Of a DNA stretch of 64,000 nucleotides, positions 17,592 through 27,130 are shown piece after piece; position 1 is the stretch's first letter, and each line of letters begins with the position of its first letter. The notes below the pieces were generated by a model. It searched no databases. It saw only the letters and a program-made list of their open reading frames with translations, and was not told the origin of the DNA. Origin of the DNA: Sphingobacterium lumbrici (GTDB lineage Bacteria > Bacteroidota > Bacteroidia > Sphingobacteriales > Sphingobacteriaceae); contig NZ_SRZY01000011.1 in NCBI RefSeq assembly GCF_006476045.1, forward strand, positions 310,001 through 374,000, given 5' to 3'. The translations under genes and the position numbers were made by a program.

Positions 17592-20477
17592 TTATCTTAA
17601 TAATTCCTTTAAATCATCGGGAGATAATGATTTGACAAAACTTTCTTCTGTTGTAATCAACGCCGTAGCAATTGACTTTTTGCGGTTTTGTAAAGCCACT
17701 ATCTTTTCTTCAACGGTATCTTTACTGATGAATTTGTAGATAAAAACATTCTGTGTTTGTCCGATGCGATGTGTTCGGTCAATAGCCTGCTGTTCCACGG
17801 CCGGATTCCACCACGGATCGAGTATAAAGACATAATCGGCTTCTGTTAAATTTAAACCGACGCCTCCGGCTTTGATGGATATCAGGAATACTTTGGTGTC
17901 TTTGTTTTCCTTGAAGTTTTGTACGGCATCCGCCCGGTCTTTTGTTGCACCGTCCAAATAAGCATATTTGATTTTATGTTTGTCAAAATGTGCCTTGAAA
18001 AGCTGGAGGTGTTTTACAAATTGAGAGAAAATTAAGACTTTGTTCTGTTCCGAAGAAATAGACTCTAGCATTTCTAAAACTGCTTGGAATTTACCTGAAT
18101 TTTCGTCAAAATTTTCATCAACCATTTTTGGATGATTAGCCAGTTGCCGCAATCTCGTTAATCCCTGTAATAGCGTGATCTGCGACGTTTTTCCATTTTG
18201 TTGTACGATTCCATCTAATAAGGCATTGCGGTACTCTGACTTCGTGGTTTCGTACATGTCGCCTTGTTTTTCGGTCATTTCACAATAAATGATCTGCTCT
18301 GTTTTCGGAGGTAGTTCCGTGGCGACTTGGTTCTTCGTACGGCGGAGAACAAAAGGTTTTATAATGGCTTGAAGCCTTTGCGCTTTTTCCTCATCTTTTT
18401 TCTTTTCAATGGGTACAACAAATTCCTTTTGAAAGAATGCGTAGCTTCCCAAAAGACCTGGATTCGTAAAGTGCATTTGCGACCAGATATCGGAAACGGA
18501 ATTTTCAACCGGTGTTCCGCTCAATGCTAATTTGTTTTTGCTTTTGAGTGTTTTTATTGACTTGAACGATTTTGAAGTTGGGTTTTTAATATTTTGACTT
18601 TCGTCTAAAATAATGTAATTAAAAAAAAACTTTCCTAAAATAGCTTCGTCGGATCGTACGATGCCGTAAGTGGTGATGACCAGATCGAAATGTGAGAATG
18701 CGAAGGGGTCTTTGAATCGATTGGATCCGGTATGTAATAAAATACGCAATTTAGGAGCGAATCTATCTGCTTCCTTCTGCCAGTTGTATACCAGGGAAGT
18801 GGGTAGAATGAGTAAAGAGGTTTTGGCATGATCGGTGCTTTTTAGATCTTCTTTCTGCTTCTGTAAGAATGCTAATGTTTGTACGGTTTTTCCAAGTCCC
18901 ATGTCGTCGGCTAATACACCTCCGAACTTGAATTCCTGCAGAAAATGAAACCAGTTGTAACCCGCTTGTTGGTAAGGTCTTAGCTGTCCATTGAAATGAA
19001 GAGGGGGATCAATAGGTGAGATTTTTTCAAAATTAGAAAGATGTTGAAGTTTGCGGCTCATAGTAAGTGCCGTATGTTCGCTAATTTCATGCAGCAGACC
19101 AATATGTGCCTTATTAAATTGCAGCATGTCTTTCTTTACGGAAAAATGGAAAAGGTGTTCATATTGTGCAAACCATTCTTCCGGAAGAATGGCAATCTCT
19201 CCGTTTGGTAATTCAAATTCTTGAATGCGATTTAGAATATGATCCCTAAGCTGGATAAAAGGTATTTTATAGGGACCAAAATTGGCAAAGGCGCGTACAT
19301 CAAACCAATCGTTATCTTCGTTAACTTCTATATCCAATGAAGTTTTTCCGATAAAAAAGTTTTTGTCACCCGTTTCCTGTTGAATTGCAAAACCTTTCTC
19401 AAGAAGATCGCTCTGGTTTTCATTTAGCCAGCTAAAAATCGATTTTCCTTGATCGGTGACGTAGCTTCCAAATAAAGCGTCTAATTTTTTTAAACCGAGT
19501 TCATGGAGGATTTCTCGTTGTTTTTCTTCCCAAATAATTGATCTTTTGATGCGGATGAAGGTATACAGGTCTTTTTCCGGCTCGTATCGCATACGGACAG
19601 AGATCTTATGCTCTCCTCCGGCGGAAAAGGAGTAATCTCCATAGGTAAAAGAAAGTTTGAGATGCGACTCCCCATCTTCTACATAATTTAACGTTAAAAC
19701 CGGGATAGCATCTTCTTTAATGGTTTTAATGTCGAATCCTTCGGCATATACATTGTGCTTTTCAATTAATCCGGTTACAAAAGTTTCGAAATATTTTCGT
19801 TCCGTGGTACGGCCCACAGTAATATATCTTTTGTTTAGGAAGGGGCTGAGCTTTTTACCTTCCAAAGGTTGGTCAAAATGATATAATGTGTTTTCCAATA
19901 ACAGCCAGGCTTGTTGATTGATAATCACTTCCGCATTCTTGAACATAAATTCCATGCGGTGTCCGTTATATTTTAGTGTAGGAAAGTAACGGGTTTCTTC
20001 TTCACTGCGTCTAAAGTGGAAGAGAATGGAAGTGGGTTGATCGGCAATTTTAAGTACTTGATCCGCGGGGTATCCATCTTTTTTACTCATCAGAAATAAA
20101 GGCTTGTAGCCAATGAGTTCCAAGACCTTCAACATTTTTTGGTCAAGTTTAGGGCGAATATAACCGTACAGCTTTTGGTCAAAAACGTTAGAAAAGTAGT
20201 CCATTGGACGGATTGCTTTCTTATGAAATCGCTTGATCACATGTGTTTGCTCAATTTCATCCAAAAGCTTGATTATTTTATAATCATCTTCGTCCAAAGC
20301 CGATTTAAATTCATCTACCGTATTGGTAAAAACCCGCTTGTATGATAAGGAGTCTGAGCCATTGGAGTTCAGCTGAACGATATGAGGCTCAATTAAATAG
20401 CCTAAATAAGGATGTTCTCCTAATGAATATATTAAACGGTACGGTACGGAATTATCTATCTTTTGCATCAAAACCAA
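17592..20477 (-). CDS. SNF2-family DEAD/DEAH-box helicase
   Basis: 961 residues. The first 480 or so are a family-specific region without motifs I can name. The SNF2 ATPase follows: ADDMGLGKTVQT (Walker A, about residue 525), a Walker B of the form DESQ (about residue 622) instead of DEAH, and a helicase C-terminal domain ending in HRIGQTQNV near residue 900. Bacterial members (RapA/HepA-related) remodel protein-DNA or RNA polymerase complexes. It lies 72 bases downstream of dapF on the same strand and converges on the polyene cluster with only 15 bases between stops; no terminator is evident there. Confidence 0.9.
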   Translation of the reverse strand: MVLMQKIDNSVPYRLIYSLGEHPYLGYLIEPHIVQLNSNGSDSLSYKRVFTNTVDEFKSALDEDDYKIIKLLDEIEQTHVIKRFHKKAIRPMDYFSNVFDQKLYGYIRPKLDQKMLKVLELIGYKPLFLMSKKDGYPADQVLKIADQPTSILFHFRRSEEETRYFPTLKYNGHRMEFMFKNAEVIINQQAWLLLENTLYHFDQPLEGKKLSPFLNKRYITVGRTTERKYFETFVTGLIEKHNVYAEGFDIKTIKEDAIPVLTLNYVEDGESHLKLSFTYGDYSFSAGGEHKISVRMRYEPEKDLYTFIRIKRSIIWEEKQREILHELGLKKLDALFGSYVTDQGKSIFSWLNENQSDLLEKGFAIQQETGDKNFFIGKTSLDIEVNEDNDWFDVRAFANFGPYKIPFIQLRDHILNRIQEFELPNGEIAILPEEWFAQYEHLFHFSVKKDMLQFNKAHIGLLHEISEHTALTMSRKLQHLSNFEKISPIDPPLHFNGQLRPYQQAGYNWFHFLQEFKFGGVLADDMGLGKTVQTLAFLQKQKEDLKSTDHAKTSLLILPTSLVYNWQKEADRFAPKLRILLHTGSNRFKDPFAFSHFDLVITTYGIVRSDEAILGKFFFNYIILDESQNIKNPTSKSFKSIKTLKSKNKLALSGTPVENSVSDIWSQMHFTNPGLLGSYAFFQKEFVVPIEKKKDEEKAQRLQAIIKPFVLRRTKNQVATELPPKTEQIIYCEMTEKQGDMYETTKSEYRNALLDGIVQQNGKTSQITLLQGLTRLRQLANHPKMVDENFDENSGKFQAVLEMLESISSEQNKVLIFSQFVKHLQLFKAHFDKHKIKYAYLDGATKDRADAVQNFKENKDTKVFLISIKAGGVGLNLTEADYVFILDPWWNPAVEQQAIDRTHRIGQTQNVFIYKFISKDTVEEKIVALQNRKKSIATALITTEESFVKSLSPDDLKELLR

Positions 20478-20549
20478 TTTCCCCTTAAAAAAGGCTTCTA
20501 ATATACAGATAAATTCACGTTTAAGGGCGGAAGTCTCAAATAAAACAGA

Positions 20550-21329
20550 CTAAATTTCGCCGTCGAAAACAAAAGTAGCGGGTCCCTTAAGGAATACATT
20601 CGTGAATGTGTTGCCTTCTCTGTGAAAAGAAATGTACAACTGTCCTCCTATTACACGTATAGGAAATTCTATATCACCTTCTCTATTTTCGTGGATTGCC
20701 ATAGCCATGGCCGCAGCCGTAGCGCCAGTGCCGCAGGCATAGGTTTCGTCTTCCACGCCTCTTTCGAAGGTTCGTAGAAAGTAGCCTTCTCCTTCTTTTT
20801 CAACAAAATTTACATTGATACCGTCTGCGCTATAGGTGTCATTATTTCGAATTGCATATCCTGCATCATAAACAGGGAAGTTTTTTAAATCTTCGACTAT
20901 TTTGACATAATGTGGAGAACCGGTATCGAGCACATATGCGTCTGAATCGCGAGTAACTTGAGCAACATCGATCATCCCCAAATTTACCTGTGTGCCGTAA
21001 ATATCTGCTATATGTTCACCGTCTACTGCCAAAAAGGCAGTTTTGTTCTGAATAAGACCGAGATCTCTGGCAAAAGCGACGATACATCGACCGCCATTAC
21101 CACACATGGTACCCTCACGCCCGTCTGCGTTGTAATAGACCATTTCAAAATCATAATTTTTCGTATCTTGAAGTAGCATCAACCCGTCTGCACCGATTCC
21201 AAATCTTCTTTCGCATAAATCACTGACTAATGTTTCGTTTTCACGGTCAAAAAAGCCTTTTCTATTGTCAATCAAGATGAAGTCATTTCCTGCTCCCTGG
21301 TATTTAAAAAATTTTATTTTTTTGTGCAT
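20550..21329 (-). CDS. dapF: Diaminopimelate epimerase
   Basis: Interconverts LL- and meso-diaminopimelate in lysine and peptidoglycan synthesis. The N-terminus FFKYQGAGNDFILID is the family signature; the two catalytic cysteines lie in CGNGGRC and YACGTGATA. Length from the chosen ATG is 259 residues, usual for the family. An in-frame GTG at 21344 would add five residues (MTFQI) that other DapF proteins lack, so the ATG at 21329 is preferred. It diverges from degP across about 218 bases. Confidence 0.95.
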   Translation of the reverse strand: MHKKIKFFKYQGAGNDFILIDNRKGFFDRENETLVSDLCERRFGIGADGLMLLQDTKNYDFEMVYYNADGREGTMCGNGGRCIVAFARDLGLIQNKTAFLAVDGEHIADIYGTQVNLGMIDVAQVTRDSDAYVLDTGSPHYVKIVEDLKNFPVYDAGYAIRNNDTYSADGINVNFVEKEGEGYFLRTFERGVEDETYACGTGATAAAMAMAIHENREGDIEFPIRVIGGQLYISFHREGNTFTNVFLKGPATFVFDGEI

Positions 21330-21443
21330 AATTTGAAAAGTCACTATAAAATTAATATTCTTGTTACAATTCTTTCGAAGTATGTTAAATCTTGTTAAAT
21401 TGAAGCGTGAAGCCGGTTTGTTAACAATTTTTAACTGACAAAA

Positions 21444-21476
21444 CTTGCATGAAGACTGCCAATGGTATTACATTTG
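21444..21476 (+). promoter_or_regulatory. Putative promoter of degP
   Basis: TACATTTG at 21469-21476 is an exact TAnnTTTG box, and a TTG at 21445-21447 lies 21 bases upstream of it. Transcription would begin about 65 bases before the degP start. The dapF-degP gap (21330-21547) holds no other feature I can support. Confidence 0.5.
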
Positions 21477-21547
21477 AACATACACAAATGAATAATAAGT
21501 AACAGACTAAATTTTAACAAAGTTAAGATTATTACAGCAAATAAAAT

Positions 21548-23101
21548 ATGAAGAAAATAGGAATCACTTTATTAACAGCTGTCTTAGGGGGAGCTGTAGC
21601 AGTAGGAGGTTACAAACTGTTTGAAAATAAGCAAATGGATAACATGTCTTTTGAAGAAAGACAAAAGGTCTACTACGCAAATAATCCGATGGAAGATATG
21701 GTCTCTTCAACAGGGAATTTAGATTTTACACAAGCAGCAGCAGCGGTATCTCCGGGAGTCGTGCATATTAAAGTTACGATGGCAAGTCGTGGATCCCAGC
21801 GTGGTGGTGGTGGTTCTCCTTTTGATATGTTTGAAGAGTTTTTCGGTATGCCACAGCAAAGACGTGGGCAACCACGCCAACCACAGCAAGCTTCCGGATC
21901 GGGTGTGATTATTTCGCCTGATGGCTATATCGTAACGAATAATCACGTGGTGGATGATGCTGATAAAATTGAGGTGCAACTTACTGACAAACGTACATTT
22001 GAAGCGAAAGTAATTGGTAAAGATCCTAATACCGACTTAGCGCTTCTCAAAGTGAACAGTACGGGTCTGCCAATAGTAAAATTGGGCAACTCGGATAACG
22101 TGCAGATTGGTGAATGGGTGTTAGCAGTGGGGTATCCGTTGAGTTTGCAGTCTACGGTAACAGCAGGTATTGTGAGTGCGAAGGGTCGTCAGATAGGAAT
22201 ATTAGGCGAGGCACAGCAGCCTAGAGGCTATGGTCAGAGACAAGAAGAACCTAGTGCAAATGCAGCTATAGAATCGTTTATTCAAACGGATGCGGTAATT
22301 AATAAAGGAAATAGTGGTGGAGCGTTAGTAAATGCAAAGGGAGAGTTGATCGGTATTAACTCGGCTATCGCTTCTCCGACTGGAGTATATGCAGGCTATG
22401 GGTTTGCTATTCCCGTCAATCTGGCGAAAAAGATCTTAGACGATTTTAAAGAATTCGGGGGTGTGAAACGTGGGTATGTAGGTATCAATTTTAGGGATGT
22501 ATCGGATCTTAGCACAGAACAGAAAAAGGAGTTTGGTGTAACAGATATCTTGGGTCTTTATGTTTTTGATGCTGTAAAAGGTGGTGGAGCAGAAGCTGCT
22601 GGGATAAAAAAAGGTGATATTATTACTAAAATTGATGGTAATACCATTTATTCTTCATCTGATCTGCAGGAACGTGTAGCTAGATTACGTCCCGGCGATA
22701 AAGTGAAAATTTCATACAAACGTGAGGGTAAGGAAAATGAAGTTACTATCACGTTGAAAGGTGAAGAAGCGAAGGCTAAAACAGAGGAAGAAGGCAGCAG
22801 TGCTAGCGCGACAGAAATTTACAATAAGTTAGGTGCTAGTTTTATTCCGGCTACAGATGCTCGCAAGAAGGAACTAGGAATTAGTTCGGGTGTAGTGGTA
22901 ACACAGGTACATCGCGGAGGTGTCTTCGAATATTTTGGAGTAGAAAAAGGATTGGTCATTACAGAAATTAATGGCAAACCTGTAAATAATGTAGACGATG
23001 TAGAGACTGCATTAGGAAATACGAAGCGTAACATTGTACGTGTAACGGGTGTTCCAGAAAGAGGCAGTCGAGTAGAATTTAATGTGCCGATTGAATATTA
23101 A
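21548..23101 (+). CDS. degP: Do-family serine protease DegP/HtrA
   Basis: Envelope protease and chaperone for misfolded proteins. 517 residues: an N-terminal hydrophobic segment (about 5-23), a trypsin-like domain with His133 (NNHVVD), Asp163 (TDLALL) and Ser256 (GNSGGA), then two PDZ domains (about 290-390 and 430-515). A Gly/Arg/Gln-rich loop around residues 78-115 precedes the catalytic His. The triad is complete. A promoter box is visible upstream and a strong terminator downstream, so it is probably a single-gene unit. Confidence 0.95.
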   Translation: MKKIGITLLTAVLGGAVAVGGYKLFENKQMDNMSFEERQKVYYANNPMEDMVSSTGNLDFTQAAAAVSPGVVHIKVTMASRGSQRGGGGSPFDMFEEFFGMPQQRRGQPRQPQQASGSGVIISPDGYIVTNNHVVDDADKIEVQLTDKRTFEAKVIGKDPNTDLALLKVNSTGLPIVKLGNSDNVQIGEWVLAVGYPLSLQSTVTAGIVSAKGRQIGILGEAQQPRGYGQRQEEPSANAAIESFIQTDAVINKGNSGGALVNAKGELIGINSAIASPTGVYAGYGFAIPVNLAKKILDDFKEFGGVKRGYVGINFRDVSDLSTEQKKEFGVTDILGLYVFDAVKGGGAEAAGIKKGDIITKIDGNTIYSSSDLQERVARLRPGDKVKISYKREGKENEVTITLKGEEAKAKTEEEGSSASATEIYNKLGASFIPATDARKKELGISSGVVVTQVHRGGVFEYFGVEKGLVITEINGKPVNNVDDVETALGNTKRNIVRVTGVPERGSRVEFNVPIEY

Positions 23102-23128
23102 TTTTCATAGATAGTTTATATTGTTAGT

Positions 23129-23160
23129 ATGTGGCTTTCTTCGGGAAGCCACATTTTTTA
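23129..23160 (+). terminator. Rho-independent terminator after degP
   Basis: Arms 23129-23139 and 23144-23154 pair over about 11 bases (one G-T pair) and close on a C-TTCG-G tetraloop, followed by a run of six T. It is 27 bases past the degP stop. Confidence 0.88.
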
Positions 23161-23200
23161 TTTACAGCTTTGTATATACCGTTATGTTATTACATTCGGT

Positions 23201-23230
23201 TCGTGAATTCAAAGCATTTTTTCTAAGTTT
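23201..23230 (+). promoter_or_regulatory. Putative promoter, motif shared with 8915-8944
   Basis: Matches 27 of 30 bases of the motif before the polyene-cluster dehydratase gene, ending in TAAGTTT five bases before the phosphatase start. If this is a -7 box, the transcript is almost leaderless. Confidence 0.45.
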
Positions 23231-23235
23231 AGGAC

Positions 23236-23676
23236 ATGAAAATTTTAATGGTTTGTTTGGGTAATATCTGTCGCTCACCCCTAGCGCACGGAATAATGGC
23301 ACACTTAGTTAGATCGGAGAATTTGGAATGGGAAATTGATTCAGCAGGTACGGGTGATTGGCACGTCGGGCATGCCCCCGACCATCGTTCGGTAGCTATT
23401 GCAAAAAAATATGGAGTAGATATCTCGCAGCAACGGGCACAACATTTTACGGCGCAGTTATTTGATAAGTATGATCTGATCTTTGTCATGGACAGACAGA
23501 ACTTACAAGATGTGTTAGCGCAAGCAAAAAATGATCAGGACAAAGCAAAAGTCAAATTGTTTGTAGATAATGATATTGTACCGGATCCTTATTTTGACGA
23601 TGCATTATTTCTACCCGTATATGAAATGATTGAAAAAAGATGTGTAGAATTGATTAAGTCTATTGCAAAATCTTAA
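23236..23676 (+). CDS. Low-molecular-weight protein-tyrosine phosphatase
   Basis: 146 residues. The P-loop CLGNICRS gives the nucleophile Cys7 and Arg13 (C-x5-R), and VPDPYFDD supplies the general acid Asp. These enzymes (Wzb/YfkJ type) dephosphorylate protein tyrosine, often of BY-kinases in exopolysaccharide systems, but no kinase is nearby. It follows degP after a terminator and carries its own putative promoter. Confidence 0.93.
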   Translation: MKILMVCLGNICRSPLAHGIMAHLVRSENLEWEIDSAGTGDWHVGHAPDHRSVAIAKKYGVDISQQRAQHFTAQLFDKYDLIFVMDRQNLQDVLAQAKNDQDKAKVKLFVDNDIVPDPYFDDALFLPVYEMIEKRCVELIKSIAKS

Positions 23677-23796
23677 TTTTTATTCGGTCAATTCGGTATT
23701 TTGTTTAAGTGTTGTTAATTAGTTTTATGGTTTCGATTTTTTAACCCTGTATTTTGCCATGTTCATCAAAGATAATTTTTACTTTTGGCTTATCAT

Positions 23797-24144
23797 ATGA
23801 AGATTGCAGAAGTAAATAGAAAGTGGGAAGAGTTGCGCGGTGTTATCGCCGAAAACTTTGATATGGAACTGCCCGACATGAAAGTGATGCTTTTTCTGAT
23901 TGGCGTGCAAGAATTGGGACAAGGCCCTAAAAAGTTTTCAAAGCGCGAGAAAGAAGAGCTTATGCATATCGCGACATGTCGATTATTTAGTGCTATGGGG
24001 TTTTATGACCTTAAAGGACTGGACGAGGATGGCTGGCCGCATTGGGAATTGGTAAAACCTGTTCCAAATTATACTTTATTAGAACAGGAAATGATTATGA
24101 AGTCGTTGATTATAGATTATTTTCAGGAATTAGAAATTATTTAA
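23797..24144 (+). CDS. Conserved small protein of unknown function
   Basis: 115 residues, not recognised. It is soluble and helical, with no signal peptide or membrane segment; the middle holds LPDMKVMLFLIGVQELGQGP and a positively charged FSKREKEELMHIAT. An upstream in-frame TTG (23785) is possible, but the ATG is preferred. The stop lies three bases before the cyclophilin gene, so the two are probably co-transcribed. No function is proposed. Confidence 0.75.
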   Translation: MKIAEVNRKWEELRGVIAENFDMELPDMKVMLFLIGVQELGQGPKKFSKREKEELMHIATCRLFSAMGFYDLKGLDEDGWPHWELVKPVPNYTLLEQEMIMKSLIIDYFQELEII

Positions 24145-24147
24145 TAG

Positions 24148-24906
24148 ATGAAGAGATTACTCACTTTCCTTTTGTTATTGGTTTGCATCGTAGCGCATGC
24201 GCAGCAGCCTACGCATTATTATGTTAACATTTCGACGAGTCAAGGGAATGCTGTTTTGAAGTTATATAATGAAACGCCCAAGCATCGTGACAACTTCGTA
24301 AAGTTGGCGAAGGAAGGGTTTTATGACTCTTTGTTGTTTCATCGTGTTATCCGTAATTTTATGATACAAGGTGGAGATCCAGACTCTAGGTATGCTGCAG
24401 ATCGCGTACAATTAGGTAATGGCGGACTCGATTATAAAATCCCAGCTGAAATTCAATCGGATTTAATCCATAAAAAAGGAACCATTGGTGCTGCACGGGA
24501 TAATAATCCTGCTAAGCAATCTTCTGCTTCACAGTTCTATTTCGTTCAAGGGCGTAAATATTCGCAGGCAGGATTAGATTCTTTGGAACAATTTCGAATG
24601 CAGGGTAATAAGCTGTCGGCTATGCAGCGGAAAGCGTATTCAACAGTAGGAGGAACCCCTCATCTGGATGGAAATTATACCGTTTTTGGAGAGCTTTTGA
24701 CCGGACTTGAAATTGTGGATAAGATTGCTGCAGTCGCAACAGATCCTTTTGATCGCCCATTAAAAAATGAACGAATGGCAATGCGGATATTGACGCGAAG
24801 AGAGGCTATTAATTTGGAGCGTGAAAATAGCGGATTGCCGCCCCAGAATGGGTTTTTTACGAAATTGTTCGACTCTTTGAAATCAAAATATTATACTGTT
24901 CAGTAA
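24148..24906 (+). CDS. Secreted cyclophilin-type peptidyl-prolyl isomerase
   Basis: 252 residues with a signal peptide (MKRLLTFLLLLVCIVAHAQ; cleavage after HA). The cyclophilin core has FHRVIRNFMIQGGD and, later, SASQFYFVQG and GNYTVFGELLTGLEIVD, which hold the usual active-site Arg, Phe and Gln. It assists folding in the periplasm or outer membrane. An insertion (about residues 150-175) lies between core strands and is common in Bacteroidota members. Confidence 0.92.
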   Translation: MKRLLTFLLLLVCIVAHAQQPTHYYVNISTSQGNAVLKLYNETPKHRDNFVKLAKEGFYDSLLFHRVIRNFMIQGGDPDSRYAADRVQLGNGGLDYKIPAEIQSDLIHKKGTIGAARDNNPAKQSSASQFYFVQGRKYSQAGLDSLEQFRMQGNKLSAMQRKAYSTVGGTPHLDGNYTVFGELLTGLEIVDKIAAVATDPFDRPLKNERMAMRILTRREAINLERENSGLPPQNGFFTKLFDSLKSKYYTVQ

Positions 24907-24954
24907 CGGAACCAAGCTCATTGATACATTAAAGAAGCTTAAACAATAATTTAG

Positions 24955-25719
24955 ATGAAAATCGTAACCTATAATGTCAATGGAATCCGGGCTGCCCTTA
25001 AAAAGGATTGGTTAGGCTGGCTGAAAGCAGTAAATCCGGATGTCGTATGTTTGCAAGAGATAAAAGCAACTGCAGATCAGGTTCCTGAAATACTTTACCT
25101 CGAACAAATGGGCTATGAGCATTATTGGTATCCTGCTCAAAAAAAGGGATATAGCGGAACAGCGATATTCACAAAAATAACGCCTAACCATATTGAGTAT
25201 GGTTGCGGTCACGAAGATTATGATTTTGAAGGAAGAATAATCCGGGCTGACTTTGACGATATTTCTGTGATGAGCACGTATTTTCCTTCTGGTACTACGG
25301 GAGATGTTCGTCAGGAATTCAAATACCGTTTTTTGGATGATTTTAAAGCATATACAGATAAACTAATTGTCGAAAAGCCTAAATTGGTTATTTCAGGTGA
25401 TTTCAATATCTGTCATCGTGCCATCGACATCCATAATCCTAAATCTAATGCAAACACGTCTGGATTTTTGCCTGCAGAGCGTGAGTGGATGGAGAACTTT
25501 ATTCAATCGGGATTCATCGACACTTTCAGACATGTTAATCCTGACCCACATCATTATACTTGGTGGAGCTATCGTGCAGGTTCTAGAGCTAAGAATTTAG
25601 GCTGGCGCATAGATTATAATATGGCTTCTCCGGCTTTGTTGAATCATATTTCATACGCAGGTATTTTACCTGATGCGGTACATTCGGATCATTGTCCTGT
25701 TATTTTGGAGGTAACATAA
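24955..25719 (+). CDS. xth: Exodeoxyribonuclease III
   Basis: 254 residues of the EEP family, acting in base-excision repair as AP endonuclease and 3'-5' exonuclease. Motifs: YNVNGIRAA, LQEIKA (metal Glu), SGDFNICH and the C-terminal DHCPVILEV, giving the Asn, Glu, Asp and His of the active site. Complete and of usual length. The acquired island begins about 28 bases past its stop. Confidence 0.95.
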   Translation: MKIVTYNVNGIRAALKKDWLGWLKAVNPDVVCLQEIKATADQVPEILYLEQMGYEHYWYPAQKKGYSGTAIFTKITPNHIEYGCGHEDYDFEGRIIRADFDDISVMSTYFPSGTTGDVRQEFKYRFLDDFKAYTDKLIVEKPKLVISGDFNICHRAIDIHNPKSNANTSGFLPAEREWMENFIQSGFIDTFRHVNPDPHHYTWWSYRAGSRAKNLGWRIDYNMASPALLNHISYAGILPDAVHSDHCPVILEVT

Positions 25720-25746
25720 CGAGTTTATGTATTCTTAACGGTTCGT

Positions 25747-25855
25747 GGCTTGGCGTAGTGGGGGCTTTTCAGCACTACACTTTAAACGAAGCCGAAAAGT
25801 TCAAATTTAGCACAAATGTTCATACGAAGCACGTCCGCCCCCAATGCGCCAAACC
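25747..25855. repeat. Large imperfect palindrome at island left end
   Basis: Arms 25747-25765 and 25837-25855 match at 16 of 19 positions as inverted repeats, separated by 71 bases holding CTTTAAACGAAGCCG. The rest of the gap from 25720 to 25971 holds no gene I can support. Confidence 0.75.
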
Positions 25856-25971
25856 GCTGTTACCAGCTGGGCTTTTGTCGGGTCAATGTTCGTATTTCTT
25901 AATCAGTTCTCTGATTGTTCGTTTGATTTCGTCGATAGGCATGTCGTCCAACGGATTTACTTCCAAAGTTG

Positions 25972-26241
25972 TTACGCTGTCTTTTGTTCGCTGAAAACTC
26001 TTTTTGTCTTCAATGAAACCGACAATAATTTTCTTTCTGTGTACTCACAAAAAACCAAGATTAAAACCGTTGTAAGTGAAAAAAGGTATTCGGTATTTCC
26101 GCAAATGAACAATATCGCTGTTAATGGATAAAACATAGATTTTAAAGCCAACAAACATTCTCTTGTTGCTATGTCCTGCTTTTCATAGTAATGTTCTAAT
26201 GCAGTTAAATTGTCGCTTATCGTTTTTATTTCTTTTGCCAC
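25972..26241 (-). CDS. Possible small membrane protein
   Basis: 89 residues read from a GTG that lies inside the last codons of tag, giving a 16-base overlap consistent with translational coupling. The protein has a hydrophilic first half and two closely spaced hydrophobic segments (from MFYPLTAILFI to TTVLILVF) near the end. I do not recognise a family. A longer frame from an ATG at 26280 would overlap tag by 55 bases and is less likely. It may be a real cargo gene of the island or a chance frame. Confidence 0.4.
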   Translation of the reverse strand: MAKEIKTISDNLTALEHYYEKQDIATRECLLALKSMFYPLTAILFICGNTEYLFSLTTVLILVFCEYTERKLLSVSLKTKRVFSEQKTA

Positions 26242-26777
26242 ATTGGTTTTTGTTTCAGGATTTGTTTGTGAACAGGACAATTTTCATCGTGTGCCCCACG
26301 CAAATAACCAATGCTCATTAAAAACTCGTTCACGATTTCACCACCTGTAAAACGGAATGTTTTCTTAAACAACTTAACCCATTCTTCTTTTGTTTTCGGG
26401 TGATGATGTTCCAACCATTTTTCAAAAGAGCCAAATTCTTTTTGCAACGCAAGAATTGTTTTTGCGTTTTCTATTGCTGCATTTACTTTTAGTTTGTTGC
26501 GGATAATTCCTGCGTCTGCTAAAAGTCGTTCTCTGTCTGCTTCCGTATAAGTTGCAACTTTTTTGATGTTGAAATTGCTGTATGCTTTGCGAAACGAAGT
26601 TTCTTTTTTCAAAATCGTTTCCCAACTCAAACCTGCTTGGTTAATTTCTAAAATCAAACGTCCAAACAATTCGTTGTCATCGTGAATTGGAAAGCCGTAA
26701 TGATAATCGTGATAATTTTTGTGCAATGCCTTTTTCTCTTCGGATTGCATTGTTTCTATGGCTGTGCAATAGGACAT
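26226..26777 (-). CDS. tag: DNA-3-methyladenine glycosylase I
   Basis: 183 residues. Removes 3-methyladenine from alkylated DNA, leaving an abasic site. Typical Tag features: HDYHYGFPIHDDNELFGRLILE near the start in part (residues 23-40), INQAGLSW with the base-recognition region, and zinc ligands expected at Cys4, an early His, and the His/Cys of GAHDENCPVH. The usual RCxW N-terminus is altered to SYCTAIE. It lies within the acquired island and is followed by a possible coupled small gene. Confidence 0.9.
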   Translation of the reverse strand: MSYCTAIETMQSEEKKALHKNYHDYHYGFPIHDDNELFGRLILEINQAGLSWETILKKETSFRKAYSNFNIKKVATYTEADRERLLADAGIIRNKLKVNAAIENAKTILALQKEFGSFEKWLEHHHPKTKEEWVKLFKKTFRFTGGEIVNEFLMSIGYLRGAHDENCPVHKQILKQKPMWQKK

Positions 26778-26786
26778 ACTTTTCTT

Positions 26787-27110
26787 TTAATCTGTTATGT
26801 TCAATGACTGTATTAGTCCGCCTTTTAATTCAAAATGATAATTCAAAACAACGGGACTGCCGTCAAATGTTCCTGAAATTTCCGCCGATAAAATACTTGT
26901 CTTTTCTTCTGTGATAAAGTTAATAGGTTTCATTATGGTTTTGAATTGTTTGTTTGCATTTTCAATCCAATTTTCAATTTCTTTTCGTCCGTTGTGTGTT
27001 TTGCCTTCGTCAAAAACTCCGGCTGTTTCTGAAAAACAGTTTGCATAAGCAACACTATCAAAGTTGTCTTGTGCTTTAACTAAATCTGCTATTACTTTCG
27101 GTAAGTTCAT
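26787..27110 (-). CDS. NTF2-like/SnoaL-type protein
   Basis: 107 residues matching the cone-shaped NTF2-like fold: a first helix with VAYANCFSETAGVFDEG, then GRKEIENWIENA, and a C-terminal run of beta strands. Members are often small-molecule isomerases or accessory proteins; function here is unknown. It lies 20 bases downstream of the SDR gene on the same strand and nine bases before tag, suggesting an SDR-NTF2-tag operon under the divergent HxlR regulator. Confidence 0.82.
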   Translation of the reverse strand: MNLPKVIADLVKAQDNFDSVAYANCFSETAGVFDEGKTHNGRKEIENWIENANKQFKTIMKPINFITEEKTSILSAEISGTFDGSPVVLNYHFELKGGLIQSLNITD

Positions 27111-27130
27111 TATTCTTGTTTTTAGATTAT

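Noticed and set aside
25692..26131. Two plus-strand open frames in the island left end
   Set aside because: They run through the palindrome and antisense to tag and its neighbour, with low-complexity composition and no family likeness.
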